The position numbers and the translations under genes were made by a program. Below are positions 22,894 through 34,989 of a stretch of 64,000 nucleotides of DNA, one piece after another. Under the pieces are notes generated by a model, which ran no database searches, was not told the origin of the DNA, and was given only the letters and a program-made list of their open reading frames with translations. How positions within the stretch are numbered: position 1 is the first letter of the stretch; every line of letters begins with the position of its first letter. Source of the DNA: Thinopyrum elongatum (taxonomy: Eukaryota; Streptophyta; Magnoliopsida; Poales; Poaceae); assembly GCA_011799875.1 (NCBI GenBank), contig CM022302.1:187294942-187358941 (forward strand). The letters run 5' to 3'.

Positions 22894-23274
22894 TTAGTCC
22901 TTCTTCTTCTTATTGTTGTTGTTGTTGGATGGCCCCACGACATCGTCTTGGCGAGGACGCTTCTTACCGCTGACAGTTGGCTTTTCATCGCCGCCGCCGT
23001 CATCATCGTCGTTGATGTCGTCCTTCTCCTCCTCCTCATTTGACCATTCCTCCTCATTATCATCGTCATCCTCTTCTTCGTCCTACGATGGCTCCTCGTC
23101 CGTATGGTTGTCGTCTGACGACTCTGAAGGCGGCGTCCCTTCCATGATCCGGATATAATCGAGGTCTGGGCTCGATGCCGGACTCATGGAAGACGAGCGG
23201 GATGATTCTGATGTTGACCTATCATCAGGCGCTAGACTGCTGGCCGAACTGTCGCTCGACACAGCTGCGGTCAT
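22894..23274 (-). pseudogene. Acidic Ser/Asp/Glu-rich ORF of the CACTA element
   Basis: One frame from ATG 23274 to TAA 22894-22896 (127 codons) with a single in-frame TAG at 23085-23083. The N-terminal half is Ser-rich (SSDSSASSLAPDD), the middle is a long Asp/Glu run, and the C-terminus is basic (GKKRPRQDD, then Asn and Lys runs), which could act as a nuclear signal. Family unknown; composition resembles small accessory proteins of CACTA elements. Confidence 0.5.
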
Positions 23275-23559
23275 ATAAAAACCGCGAGAAAGTGAGATTG
23301 CAGAGTGTGTGCAAGTTTGTAGCGCGGCCTGCCGGGGAAGATTAAGATGGTGGACACTTTAGCGGGGTATGCAGAGAAGAGGAAATGCCAATTGAAGCGG
23401 GGGTTGACGTATTATCTAACCGCTGATATAATCAACCGTAATTATTTGTACCCAGTCGCTCCAAATTCCTAGGGTTGCGCAGTTCTCAATGTGATAATTA
23501 ATTACGCACAGGCGTTGGAGCGTCCAAATATGAAACAAGCATTTTTCGTAGTACTTCTA

Positions 23560-23793
23560 CTCCCTCCGTACCGGCAACCTAGGTGGGGGAAAAATGAGAT
23601 AACTTGATGATTACTATTTGGTAATCAATACCATTGCGTGCAGAGAATTGACCATTGCATGCATGTTATGCTAAGTAGTCTAAAGTCATTGAATGCATAC
23701 TAGCCGCAGGACTCCTATTGGTTGATTTCTTTTTTCATGACAAAAATAAGGAATGAGTTTTGGGATTATGCATCGGTACCAGTACGAACGGAG
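23560..23793 (+). mobile_element. Stowaway-like MITE
   Basis: About 234 bp flanked by TA, starting CTCCCTCCGTACC and ending with GTACGAACGGAG. It lies between the acidic ORF and the 3' end of the zinc finger gene within the CACTA element. Confidence 0.65.
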
Positions 23794-24345
23794 TAGGACA
23801 GTTGGCAAGCAATACATTGAGCTCTTCTTATTGATGAAGCCAGTAATAATCAAACTACAAAGGAAAAGAAAAAAAGACAAAGGAAAATATCTGCACGAAT
23901 CTTCGCATAACATCAATGGCATAGGACCTAGATGTGCATTACTTAGAGCACATCTAGATGTGCTTTAGCAATATTGTCAAACAAAACCCCTAATCATCAT
24001 TGCAAACAGCGCATAGAACATGGCTAATGCGACAACCACAACTACACATGCTAGTTCCTTCTTGTCTCTTGCTTTCATCTGTTGCCTGTGATTGATTCTT
24101 TCTTGCTTCATTATACTGATTGTACAATCCAGATCAGCCATTTTCTTCTTCAGCTTTACGTTATCTTCTGCGAGCTTGGTGATAACACTCCGAGCCCTGC
24201 CATGCCATTCTTCATCCAGCCAGTTAACAAAGGCACAAGCCTCATATCCCTGCCAATGTTAAATAATATAAAGGATGAGCGGTGGCATTAACTCAAGTAA
24301 AATTATGAACTCAGCACTAACCTCTAAGGATCAACTGAGAAACCA

Positions 24346-25265
24346 TGTCGGTGCAACAAACGCCAGCCGTGCGTTGCCCGGACTATACACAGGCTCAAGA
24401 GTAAAGGTTGCAACATCCAAGACGAGACCAAGCCAAAGGGATAGCTCTTTGAGAAATCAAAGGGCGGATCAAGAAGACCAAGACCAACCAAGTGAGCAAG
24501 ATATCACTGAGGAAAAACCTCCCTTGCCGGGCAGGCGAGCCTGGCGGGGTCGTGGTCACCCAAAGGACAAGTCTCAAGACTCACCCGGCAAGCCTGCCGG
24601 GGACGCCGAGGGCGGACTATCCCGCTAAGGCGCCACCGCTCCACCTCACAGCAACGCAAGTCATCTATCAGTGCGGTGTCAAGCCCCCAGGTGGTTAAGT
24701 GGCTGCCATTTAGCGTGTGGCAACTATTTGGAGAAAAGATTACCCCTGTGTGACACCCGTCCGGACGCGTGTCGCATAGGTAGACAGGAGATGACCAAGA
24801 CGGTGCGGCAAGGCTTGCCGGGCCGCATCTGCGACGTGATGTTAAGCGGTGCATTTAATTCACTTTGTCCTAACTGCCAGAGTTAGGTATGATAGCACTG
24901 TGGCTGTCTAATCACTGGATAATGACTGATTTGCCATTGTGGTGACCCCTTGACCTATAAAAGGAGGGTCGTGGCAACCATAGAAAGGATTCAGACCCCT
25001 GTACACTCATACGCGCGTAGCCGCTCTTGTCCCAAGGCGACCTTGCCGGGCTAGAGCGTTGTGTCTCCACCACGGTCCTTCCATCAATCCACCAAAGCAT
25101 GAGTAGGGTTTTACGCCTCGCGGCGGCCCAAACCTGGGTAAAAACTGCTCGTGTCATCGCTGTCGTGCTGCTCTACGCTCTCCGCTCTTTGTGCAATGTG
25201 CTCTTCCCCCTTGCCGAACCACAAGGGGCCGATGGTCCCATAGGTGGCCGTGTTATACCACGACA
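24346..25265 (+). repeat. 5' LTR of G2
   Basis: 920 bp, TG...CA ends, paired with 34070-34989. Confidence 0.93.
24956..24963 (+). promoter_or_regulatory. TATA box of G2 5' LTR
   Basis: TATAAAAG in the LTR, with the same motif at 34680-34687 in the 3' LTR; likely U3 promoter. Confidence 0.65.
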
Positions 25266-25290
25266 TCTTTGGCGCACCAGGTAGGGGGAA
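25266..25290 (+). other. Primer binding site region of G2
   Basis: TCTTTGGCGCACCAGGTAGG directly follows the LTR CACGACA end, where the tRNA primer should anneal. I do not assign the tRNA. Confidence 0.55.
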
Positions 25291-25366
25291 GCGCTTGCGC
25301 GAACCTGAGGGTGTAAGTTGCGCGTCATCTTCATCATCGTTTTCTTCATCAACGGCTTCATCATCC

Positions 25367-28300
25367 ATGGCGCCCAAGAAAAAGTCCGGTGATGCAGCTC
25401 ACCCGTCCACCTCGAATGCCCCTCCGCATGCGGCCACTGATGCCGTGGGGGCTACGGAGGTGCACGGGGACGTGGGCGCTACAGGGGACGTGGCTGGCGT
25501 AGGTGGCGTCGTCGCCATTCCCCCTGCGGCCGAAACGGGAGCGGGAGGCGCCGGAGAAGGACAGCGTCAACAGCATCCCAGCGGCCATGCTCCACAGGAT
25601 GCGGGTGGAGAGATTATTCCATCTCCACCTCTCCGCCCCACTGAGGAACGCAGCCGCAGAGATGGCGCTCGCTCTGGGGTGAACCGCAACCCTTTGGCCG
25701 CCCCGCTGCGGATGCGGCTATAGGGCACACGCCACCCCCAGGACAAGCTAGCCGAGACGATGCGCCGAATGGGATCACCAATCCCCAAGTGCATCCACCT
25801 CGTCGCCATGCTACCCTGGCGACCGGCTCACGGCGACGAGAGCATGGCGCCGTCACTACCGGCACCGTCAGAAGCCAGGCGACGTCGCGATCTACGTCGT
25901 TGTCTATGCCGAGCACCGCTTCGAAAGCCATGGCGCGGGCCCAACTCCTGTTGAGATTTCCGCCGGCGACCTATCAGATGGATGAGTGGAGAGCCACCAT
26001 TCAGAGCTTGATTGGTTTCGCTGAGGCGGGAGGATCACAGCGAGGAGGCCCGCCACGGCCTCCACAGGCGGCGATGACAGCCCGAGCCCCTGGCCGTACC
26101 AAAGGGGCCACCCCCATAGTGCAATCCCCTTCGCGGCAGCCAGCGCAGGGGCCACGGCCAGAGCCACATGGCCAAGAACTCGACAATGTATCGATGGCTT
26201 CGTCTGATCCCCGGGCACGTCGAGACCAGCGATGAGTCCTGGAAGACGGACGGACGGAAGGAGGACGCGCGTGTCACCATCGAACGACGCCGCGAAACCA
26301 ACTGCCAGTCTGATAGGCGCAATGGCCCCGACGTCGATGAGCCCGTGCCCAGTGGAGATGGATACCTGCCTTTCAAGGTTGGGTGCCCCGCCTTCACTCG
26401 CTAGTTGTGGCAAGTCCGTTGGCCATCTGCCCATACGTTCAAGCCAGAGATACCAGAAAAGTACGATGGAAGATTGAACCCGGCAGAGTTCTTGAGCATC
26501 TACACCATTGTTGTTCAAGCCGCCGGAGGAAGAGATGAGACGGTATTTGCCAACTACTTCCCTTTGGCACTCAAGCCAAACGTGAGGTCGTGGCTGTTGC
26601 ACTTGCCGGAGGACTCCATCTCTACCTGGGCGGACCTGTCCCATGAATTTGTTGGCGCCTTCACGGACGGTCATCAAGAACCAGGGCAACCCAGCGACAT
26701 GCAACTCCTCCCATAGAAGGAAGAAGAGAGTTTACGGAAATACATGCGGAGGTTCAGCCGGGTGCACAGGAACATTCCGGACATCCACCCGGCAGCTGTG
26801 ATAGCTGCATTCCAGTCCAACATACGCAACCGCAGGATACGTTCCAAGATGAACGTCCGGTTGCCCAAGACCATGAATGAGCTGTACACTTTGGCGGATA
26901 AGTGTGCCCGAACAGAGGAGGGGAGGCGTCTCCCCGATGAAGAAGATGGCGTCAACATTGACTCAGAGGATGACGATGACGCCACCAATTAGAAGAAGAA
27001 GAACAAGAAATGCAACAAGAAGCGCAGGGATAAGGCAGTGCTAGCTATTGAAGGATCGAGTACTCCTAGTACCGGCAAGAAGGCCAAGACCAAGGCTCCC
27101 GGCAAGGAAGTTGCCGCGTGCGCTGATTGCCGGGAGGCCGCGGTTGCCGAGAAGGCTGGGAAGGCCGGCGGGCCGTACTGCAAGATCCATCGGACCAAAG
27201 GCCACGATCTTCAAGAGTGTCATCAGGTTGAGCAACTCATCAAGAAGCAGAAGGCTTAGTACGAGAAGCATGACAAAGAGAGAGATCAAGATGGCGTTGC
27301 CGGGAAGGGCCGAGGCGGCAGAGGAGGTCGCCCCGGCAAGGCCCCTCGGTATCAAGGGAAACCTGCCAGAGGCCGTGAGAAGAAGGAATGCGATGACGAG
27401 AGTGATGAAGGAGATGAAGAGGAAACCAGTGAGCAGGAGTTCCAGAAGGCTACTGACACCGTATGCATTGACGAAGGTGTATCTTTGCATTCCTCTCACC
27501 ACCAGCTTAAACAGTGGGCGCATGAGGTCAATGCCGTGGAGCCAGCGGCAGATTCTCGGAAGCCACTCAAGTGGTCCTGCACGCCCATCATCTTTGATGA
27601 AGGGGATCACCCTGACCGCACCACCGCGGTAGGGTGCTTGCCGTTGTTGGTTTCACCAACAATCCGCAACCTCAAAGTCACAAAGATGTTGGTTGATGGT
27701 GGGGCCGGGTTGAATCTGATTTCTCCCAAGGTCATCAGCAAGCTGCAGATAGCAGATGAAGAGCTCAAAGTTAATGGTACTTTTCAAGGGATCAACCCCA
27801 GCAGAAGTCGTCCTAAGGGGAAGATCACACTGCCGGTAATGTTTGGGGGGAAGTTAAACTACCGGACTAAGAAGATCGTGTTTGATGTGGTTGACCTCCC
27901 CCTGCCATACAATGGAATCCTTGGTCGTCCAGCCCTGGCAAAATTTATGGCTGCATCCCACTATGCCTATAACACGCTGAAGATGCCAGGGCTAATGGGC
28001 GTCATTTCCTTTCCATCAGATAAAAAGGATGCAATTATATGTGTGGATAAGATGTACCGAGAAGCAGTCACTGCAGAGGCCGCGGAAGCTACCGCTCCCG
28101 CCAAGGAAAGCAAGAAAGGGAAGAAAGCTAGCAAGGATGCCAGCAAAGAATCCGAGAAGCGCGCCTCTTTGGAGTGTGCTACGCCTGTTGATGACTTGCT
28201 GGAGAGTTCCAATAGCAAGAAATCAAAGGTTGCTGCGCCCACTGTGAAGAATGTCCCGGCAGGGCTGGTTGGTGCTGATGGTACATTTACTATCAGCTCC

Positions 28301-31300
28301 ACCCTCGACGACAAATAGGAAAGCGCGCTCGTTGCCTTCCTGCGGGCGAATGTCGATGTGTTTGCTTGGCAACCATCTGACATCCTCGGTGTTCCCAGGG
28401 AGGTAATTGAGCACCACCTTGTTGTCTGCCCACATGCCTAGCCCATTAAACAGAAGGTCCAAAAGCAAGCTTTGGAGCGGCAGCAGTTTATTGCAGAAGA
28501 GATCAAGAAACTCGAAGCTGCTGGTTTGGTTAGAGGGGTATTGCAACCAACTTGGTTGGCGAATCCAGTGGTGGTGCACAAGGTGAATGGGAAGTGGAGG
28601 CTTTGCATAGATTTCAAAGATCTGAATAAAGCATGCCCGAAGGACCCATTCCCCTTGCCGCGCATCGATCAGATTGTGGATTCCACCTCTGGATGCAACC
28701 TGCTTTCCTTCTTGGATGCCTACTCCGGGTACCACCAGATTTTCATGTCCAAGGAAGATGAAGAGAAGACCGCGTTCATAACCCCATGTGGCACGTACTA
28801 TTTTGTACGGATGCCCTTTGGGTTAAACAGCGCTGGATCCACTTTTGCAAGAGCAGTGCAAATCGGTTTTGAGTCACAGCTGCATAGGAATATTGAAGCT
28901 TACATGGATGACATAGTGGACAAAACCAAACACAAATCAACCCTCATTCAGGACCTGGAAGAGACCTTTGCAAATCTTCACAAGATCAACTTGAAGCTGA
29001 ACCCGGAGAAGTGTGTGTTTGGCGTTCCTTCCAGAAAGCTACTTGGCTTCTTCGTGTCCCACCGGGGGATAGAGGCCAACCCTGACAAGATCAAGGCGAT
29101 CGAGCAGATTCAAGCACCCAAGACAGTTAAAGATGTGAGGCGTTTGATTGGATGTGTTGCTACACTGAGTAGGTTCATTTCCAAGTCTGCCTAGTGCGCT
29201 TTGCCATTTTTCAAAATCATGAAGAAGGCAGGGCCCATGGAGTGGACCCCGGAGGCGGACGCTGTGCTGCAAGATTTGAAGACCTACCTTTCCTCTGTTC
29301 CCACCCTAGTCGCTCCTAAACCACAAGAGCCGTTGCTGCTATACGTAGCGGCAACCAATCAAGTGGTTAGTGAAGCACTGGTGGCCCAGCGGGAAGTAGA
29401 TGAAGGAGCCGCCACGGCAACCATCCCCTCCGGAGAGAAAAGTGAACTCGTCCCGGCAAGTTCAGGAACAGATCTGAGCAAAGAAGAGCAGGGTAGCGGA
29501 GACAATTCCAGAATCGCGGCAAGGAAGAAGGTGGTGTAGCGGCCAGTGTACTTTGTCAGTTCCCTACTACAGGGGGCTAGATCAAGGTACTCTGGCGTGC
29601 AAAAGTTGATCTTTCACCTCATCATGGCCTCAAGGAAACTGCGCCACTACATCCAAGCCCACGAAATCACGGTTGTTACCCGCTTCCCCTTGCAACGCAT
29701 ACTGAGGAACCCTGAGGCCACTGGCAAAATAGTGGAGTGGCCTTTGGAGTTATCAAGCTTTGGTTTGAAGTTTGAGAGCACATCAACTATTCAGAGCAGA
29801 GCGTTGGTGGAGTTTATTGCAGAATGGACACCAACTCCAGATGAAGAGACGCCGGAGACAATTATTCCCGGCAGGGAAGCGCCCCAAGATTGGATCATGT
29901 ACTTTGATGGTGCCTTCTCCCTACAAGGTGCGGGAGCTGGCGTGCTTCTTGTCGCACCCACTGGGGAGCACCTCAAGTACGTGGTTCAAATGCATTTCCC
30001 CCGGGAGAAAGCTACCAACACCGCAGAATATGAAGGACTCCTTGCCGGGCTCAGGATCGCAACAGAACTGGGAATCAAGAAGTTGATCATTCGTGGAAAC
30101 TCACAACTTGTGGTGAGGCAAGTAAACAAGGATTATCAAAGTCCATTGATGGAGGCATACGTGGAGGAAGTGAGAAAGCTGGAGGAGCGCTTTGACGGAT
30201 TGCAAACAGTGCACGTACCCCGTGCGGAAAACAGCATTGCTGATCATCTGTCAAAGTGCGCTGCGCAAAAGCTTCTTGTGGAACCAGGGACTTTTGTTCT
30301 CCACCTGACTCAGCCCTCCGTATTTCCGGCAACAATGGCCAGAAAGAGGAGAAAACTGGACTCCGGCAAGCCTCTCCCGGCAGAGCTTCCTGAAGCCCCC
30401 GGCAGAGAGGTTGGCGGGAATAACTCCACTTCAGTTGGCAAGCAGCACCCTCCCACCGAACTTCCAATTCTTGCACTTGAGGCGTGCGCTCCCACGAATG
30501 AGGAGGTGCCGCTGATCCTTGTTGTCGAGCCTCAGGCTCCAACTTGGGCACGGCACATAGTCCGTTACCTCCAAACAGGAGTACTTCCCGAAGAGCAAGA
30601 AGAAGCTGAAAAAGTAGCCTGGAGGGCCAGTATGTATTAGTTCGTCGATGACGTACTATACAGAAGGAGGCCCAACGGTGTGAAATTAAAGTGCGTTTGC
30701 TGGGAAGAAGGGAAGGAACTGCTGGTGGAGATACACAAAAGGCATGCGTGGCTCCCATATTGGATCAAGGGCCCTGCTCGGAAAGGCTTTCCGGCAAGGT
30801 TTCTACGGGCCCACGGCCCTCCAAGATGCAATCGAGCTAGTCACCAGATGTGAAGCCTGCCAATTCCACTCTAAGAATACCCATCAACCTGCCCAAGCTC
30901 TCCAGATGATCCCTTTGTCATGGCCCTTTTTGGTCTGGGGGCTCGACATCGTGGGGCCCTTCCCCCATGCTACCGGGGGCTTTGAGTTCTTGTATGTCGC
31001 CTTCGACAAGTTCACAAAGTGGCCGGAAGTTCTTGAAAGGATTGGTGTGCCGTTTCGGAGTACCCACCAGAGTCATCACTGACAATGGCACCCAATTCAC
31101 AAGTCGTGCCTTCATGCAATACATTCATGCCCTTGGAAGAAAGGTCTCATTTGCCTCTGTTGCTCATCCCAGAAGCAACGGACAAGCTGAGAGGGCGAAT
31201 GCTGAAGTGCTGTGAGGACTCAAGACAAGAACATTTGATAGGCTACACAAGTGTGGCAGGTGATGGATTGACGAGCTGCCGGTGGTTCTTTGGTCCCTCC

Positions 31301-31740
31301 GTATGACACCAAATCGAGCTACCGGCCAGACTCCCTTCTCCCTAGTCTATGGGGTAGAAGCAGTGATCCCCACGGAACTCATATATGGATCACCTCGAGT
31401 ACTTGCCTACGATGAAGTAGCATAAGAACAGCACCGGCGTGACGACGCTGTGCTACTTGAGGAGAACCATCTCCGGGCTGCTACGCGTGTTGCACGCTAC
31501 TAGCAAGCCCTGCGTTGCTATCACAGCCGTAGGGTTCATGCCCGGAGCTTTGAGGAAGGCAACCTTGTCCTTAGGCGTGTTCAGTCCGCCAAGGGTGCAA
31601 ACAAGTTGATGCCAAAGTGGGAAGGCCCTTACCGGGTAGTACGAGTCACCAGACCCGACGCAGTTCGTCTGGAGACCGGAGATGGCATTCAGTTGCAAAA
31701 CTCATGGAACATTGAGCATCTCCGTAAGTTCTACCCGTAA
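25367..31740 (+). pseudogene. Gag-pol of G2 (gag, protease, RT, RNase H, integrase), broken
   Basis: Starts at ATG 25367 (MAPKKKSGD). The gag core is at 26405-26990 (PEKYDGRLNPAEFL, LRKYMRRFSRVH), then a zinc-knuckle-like CKIHRTKGHDLQEC near 27180, protease with MLVDGGAGLNLIS near 27690, and RT with FLDAYSGYHQI and an intact YMDD near 28900. Next come RNase H domains (YFDGAFSLQGAGAG, TAEYEGLLAGL, NSQLVVRQV) and integrase (WGLDIVGPF, ITDNGTQF, SNGQAERANAE). One frame runs from about 26240 to 30640 with nine stops, all TAG (26402, 26714, 26990, 27257, 28316, 28439, 29192, 29537, 30638). Frameshifts affect early gag (25.7-26.3 kb) and integrase (about 30745 and about 31035, with a small deletion in the core). 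Confidence 0.9.
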
Positions 31741-32860
31741 GGCGAGGCTGTCGGGCCCTTGCCGATGTTGCATGTAACCCTTTGTACAAAGCCAGGTGTA
31801 GACCCTGAGCAACAGATGAATAAACGAAGTGTTGGGGGGCCCTAAAACTTGCATGCACGCATAAGCATAACATGAGCATAGCATGATCATGTAGATCAGG
31901 GCACATGTAGCATTGTTTTCCTCTACACTAAGCTGCAGGGTTCTTGCCGTGGACCTGGTCCTGAAGAGAAGAAATGAAGACAAGTCTACATATCAGTCCC
32001 CGACAAGCCAAGCAGATAAGTTATTTCTTATCCATACATGTTCTTTAAGGTGAAAACTTGTGCATATGAAAACCTCGTCACCTTGGAAGCATGGGTGCTC
32101 CCGTCCAGCGTCCCAAATGTTGCTTCGGTCAGGGTGGTTGTAGTGGCCTTTGATAGAGGGGGTTCGATGAGGAGCTGGTCCCTTTGGATGGTTTTGTGCC
32201 CGGCAGGCTAAGCCCCGCGACAACAAACGAAAGGCACCGGCAAGATAGCTTGCCGGAGAAAACTTGTTTACTTAAATGTATAGAGGCATCTCGCCTCTGC
32301 ATGGACATGACACATGCACAAGTACCCAGCAAGGCTTGTCTTTTTCATTAATATGCGATAAGCAAGTACAGATCTTACACGACGCAAATATGGATAAAGA
32401 AGATTACATAATTTAGAATAAAGTATGGCAAATGCCTACATATTTTAGACTAAAAAAAGATAAGTGCCCCGTAATCCCTTTCTTGTCCCTCTCCTCCTAG
32501 GAACTACCGTGGGAGGAGAAGAGGGCAAAAGGGGTGCCTGGGCAGAAGCCCAGCCTAACCCCATCAGGCCCCATGATAAGGAGCCTGACAAGATCGAGAG
32601 GGCGCGGGCGAAGGTGATGGTGAAGAGAGCGGCGGAGACGACCCCCTGGCCACTGCCACCAGGGCCAGCAGAATGCGGCAGGGCGAACGAAGCCGTAGCC
32701 CACGAGGAAGCCTACCGGGGCCCATCTGGAAGGCTGTTGGAGGAGCCGGAGACACCATCCACACATCCATGTCCAACTCCCCGGCAAATCGCCTTGCCTG
32801 ACAGGAGATGCAGGTGCAGATGATGGTGCTGCCGCCTGACGGTGACGGTGCGGCTGGTGT
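31741..32860. other. G2 spacer between integrase end and antisense gene 3' end
   Basis: No conserved frame. 32460-32860 is GC-rich and lies downstream of the antisense gene stop, probably its 3' untranslated side; 31741-32460 is mixed composition. Confidence 0.4.
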
Positions 32861-33520
32861 TCAGCCGGAGTCGGAGCCGTCGTCCTCTCCATCGGCACCA
32901 TCGTCATCGCCGTCACTGTCCTCCTCGTCATTGTCGCTCAAGGAGGAGCTTTCATCGTCAGTCAAGCTCACCGCGCAACACCCTAAGCGAGCACCCGAGC
33001 GTCCGAAGACCTTGACGGAGAGCAGGGTGGTGTCCATTAACTTGAAATGGAGGACGTGCCCGGCTGCCAAGCTATGGGCACGAGCAAAAGTCTTCCAACC
33101 ACGCCGGAGAAGCATGACATGAGGAGTGGGGAACTCTACGTCCGTCCACATGCTACCATTACAACAGCCTCTCATGTGCAGCCTCAACCCTGGCAGTTGC
33201 TCGATCTCCATCACCCTTGCGAATGGAGTAGGAAGCCGAAGGCGGCTGCGCGGGGGTCCTCGCAGCTTGACGATGAACTCCAGCGGCTGGTTCTCGACGT
33301 GGCCTTCATTAGGATATTGAGCAACAGGAGGAGGTGTGATCAAAGCCCCACCTTGTCCTCCTTGGGCCCGAGCGCCGCGGCGACCACGACCTCGTCCTCT
33401 CCCGCCTCCCCTCGCGGCGAGCTCCGCTTCCGCGTCCCCAAGGGGAGGAGGGAGGCGCTATCGAGCAGAAGCCCTTGTTGCCACTACTAGAGTACTGCTA
33501 CGCCCTCTCCCCCTCACCAT
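32861..33520 (-). pseudogene. B3-domain protein gene, antisense inside Gypsy G2
   Basis: Frame from ATG 33520 to TGA 32861 (220 codons) with one in-frame TAG at codon 21 (33460-33458). The N-terminus is Gly/Arg-rich. The centre has the hallmarks of a plant B3 DNA-binding domain: RLPTPFARVM, LRLHMRGC, MWTDVEF, LLRRGWKTFARAH, GHVLHFKL and LLSVKVFG. The C-terminus is a long Ser/Asp/Glu acidic tail. By family, B3 domains bind DNA in the nucleus. A TATA box lies about 70 bp upstream of the ATG, so this is a promoter-plus-gene cassette opposite to the retrotransposon genes. With the TAG it would need a downstream start or readthrough. Confidence 0.75.
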
Positions 33521-33586
33521 GATGAAGGAGCAATGTCAGAAGAAAGAAGGAGGAGATGGGTGTGAGCCAGCACCTCGCCCGCGTCC

Positions 33587-33597
33587 CCTTTTATAGG
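33587..33597 (-). promoter_or_regulatory. TATA box of the antisense B3 gene
   Basis: CCTATAAAAGG on the minus strand, about 70 bp upstream of ATG 33520 and well separated from the 3' LTR at 34070. Confidence 0.6.
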
Positions 33598-34069
33598 CAA
33601 ACAAGGCCAGGGGCTGGCTCCTCACTCAGGGGAGGCAACCGCCCCTCTCTGCCAATCCGGCTCCCCCGCACCATCAGCAGCCCGTGGAATCAAGGCCGAC
33701 CCCCTGCGCCAATCCATGGCACCTGGCTTTTTGCCATGGCACTCATTTTCGCGCTCCCCGCGTCCGCCACCAACCTTGTGCAATTCATGCAGCATACGTG
33801 GCAAAAATGCCAGAAGCGGAGAAGCTAGTGGAATGGCAGTTACCGCCCCATGAATGTGGGACGTGGGTAGCCCATGGATCATGGCTCGCAGCTCCCTCAT
33901 AACGTCTTACACGACGCGCGGAAAAACCGGAAACTGACTCAGGCATAGGTTAATGAAGAAGCAAAGAAGATCTCAAAGGATGAGCTACCACAACCCCCTC
34001 GCCTATGTACTAGACAGGGCCTACCCTGACGACGCTCGGCAGCATGTTCGGGCCAGGCCCGGGGGCTCC

Positions 34070-34989
34070 TGTCGGTGCAACAAACCCCAGGCGTGTGTTG
34101 CCCGAACTGTACACAGGCTCAAGAGCAAAGGTTGCAACATCCAAGACGAGACCAAGCCGGAGGGATAGCTCTTTGAGAAATCAAAGGGCGGATCAAGAAG
34201 ACCAAGACCAACCAAGTGAGCAAGATATCACTGAGGAAAAACCTTCGTTACCAGGCAGGCGAGCCTGGCGGGGTCGAGGTCACCCAAAGGACAAGTCTCA
34301 AGACTCCCCCGGCAAGCCTGCCGGGGACGCCGAGGGCGGACTATACCACCAAGGCACCACCGCTCCACCTCACAGCAACGCAAGTCATCTATCAGTGCGG
34401 TGTCGAGCCCCTAGGTGGTTAAGTGGCTGCCATTTAGCGCGTGGCAGCTATTTGGAGAAAAGATTACCCCTGTGTGACACCCGTCCGGACGCGTGTCGCA
34501 CATGGAGAAAGGAGATGACCAAGACGGCGCGGCAAGGCTTGCCGGGCCACATCTGCGACGTGACATTAAGTGGTACATTTAATGCACTTTGTCCTAACTC
34601 CCAAAGTTAGGTATGATAGCACTGTGGCTATCTAATCACCGGATAATGACTGATTTGCCATTGTGGTGACCCCTTGACCTATAAAAGGAGGGTCGTGGCA
34701 ACCTTAGAAAGGATTCGGACCCCTGTACACTCATACGCGCGTAGCCGCTCTTGTCCCAAGGCGACCTTGCCGGGCTAGAGCGCTGCGTCTCCACCATGGT
34801 CCTTCCATCAATCAACCAAATTAGGAGTAGGCTTTTACGCCTTGTGGTGGCCCGAACCTGGGTAAAAACTGCTCGTGTCATCGCTGCCGTGCTGCTCTAT
34901 GCTCTCCGCTCTTTATGCAATGTGCTCATCCCCCTTGTCGAACCACAAGGGGTCGATGGTCGCATAGGTGGCCGTGTTATACCACGACA
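34070..34989 (+). repeat. 3' LTR of G2
   Basis: 920 bp, same ends as the 5' LTR, preceded by a purine-rich GGCCCGGGGGCTCC tract likely to serve as polypurine primer. Confidence 0.93.

Larger units (their letters stand above)
24346..34989 (+). mobile_element. Ty3/Gypsy (Tat-like) retrotransposon G2 with antisense B3 gene
   Basis: 10,644 bp with two 920-bp LTRs starting TGTCGGTGCAAC and ending CACGACA. Flanks are AACCA (left) and AACCG (right), a 5-bp target duplication with one mismatch. Order: LTR, gag, protease, reverse transcriptase, RNase H with an additional archaeal-type RNase H domain, integrase, antisense B3 gene, LTR. The LTRs differ at roughly 5% of sites in the first 225 bp by my count, so it is older than G1. 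It interrupts the CACTA zinc finger gene. Coding capacity is destroyed by stops. Confidence 0.92.

Noticed and set aside
22913..23158. Plus-strand Leu/Ser-rich frame
   Set aside because: Antisense shadow of the acidic ORF on the minus strand.
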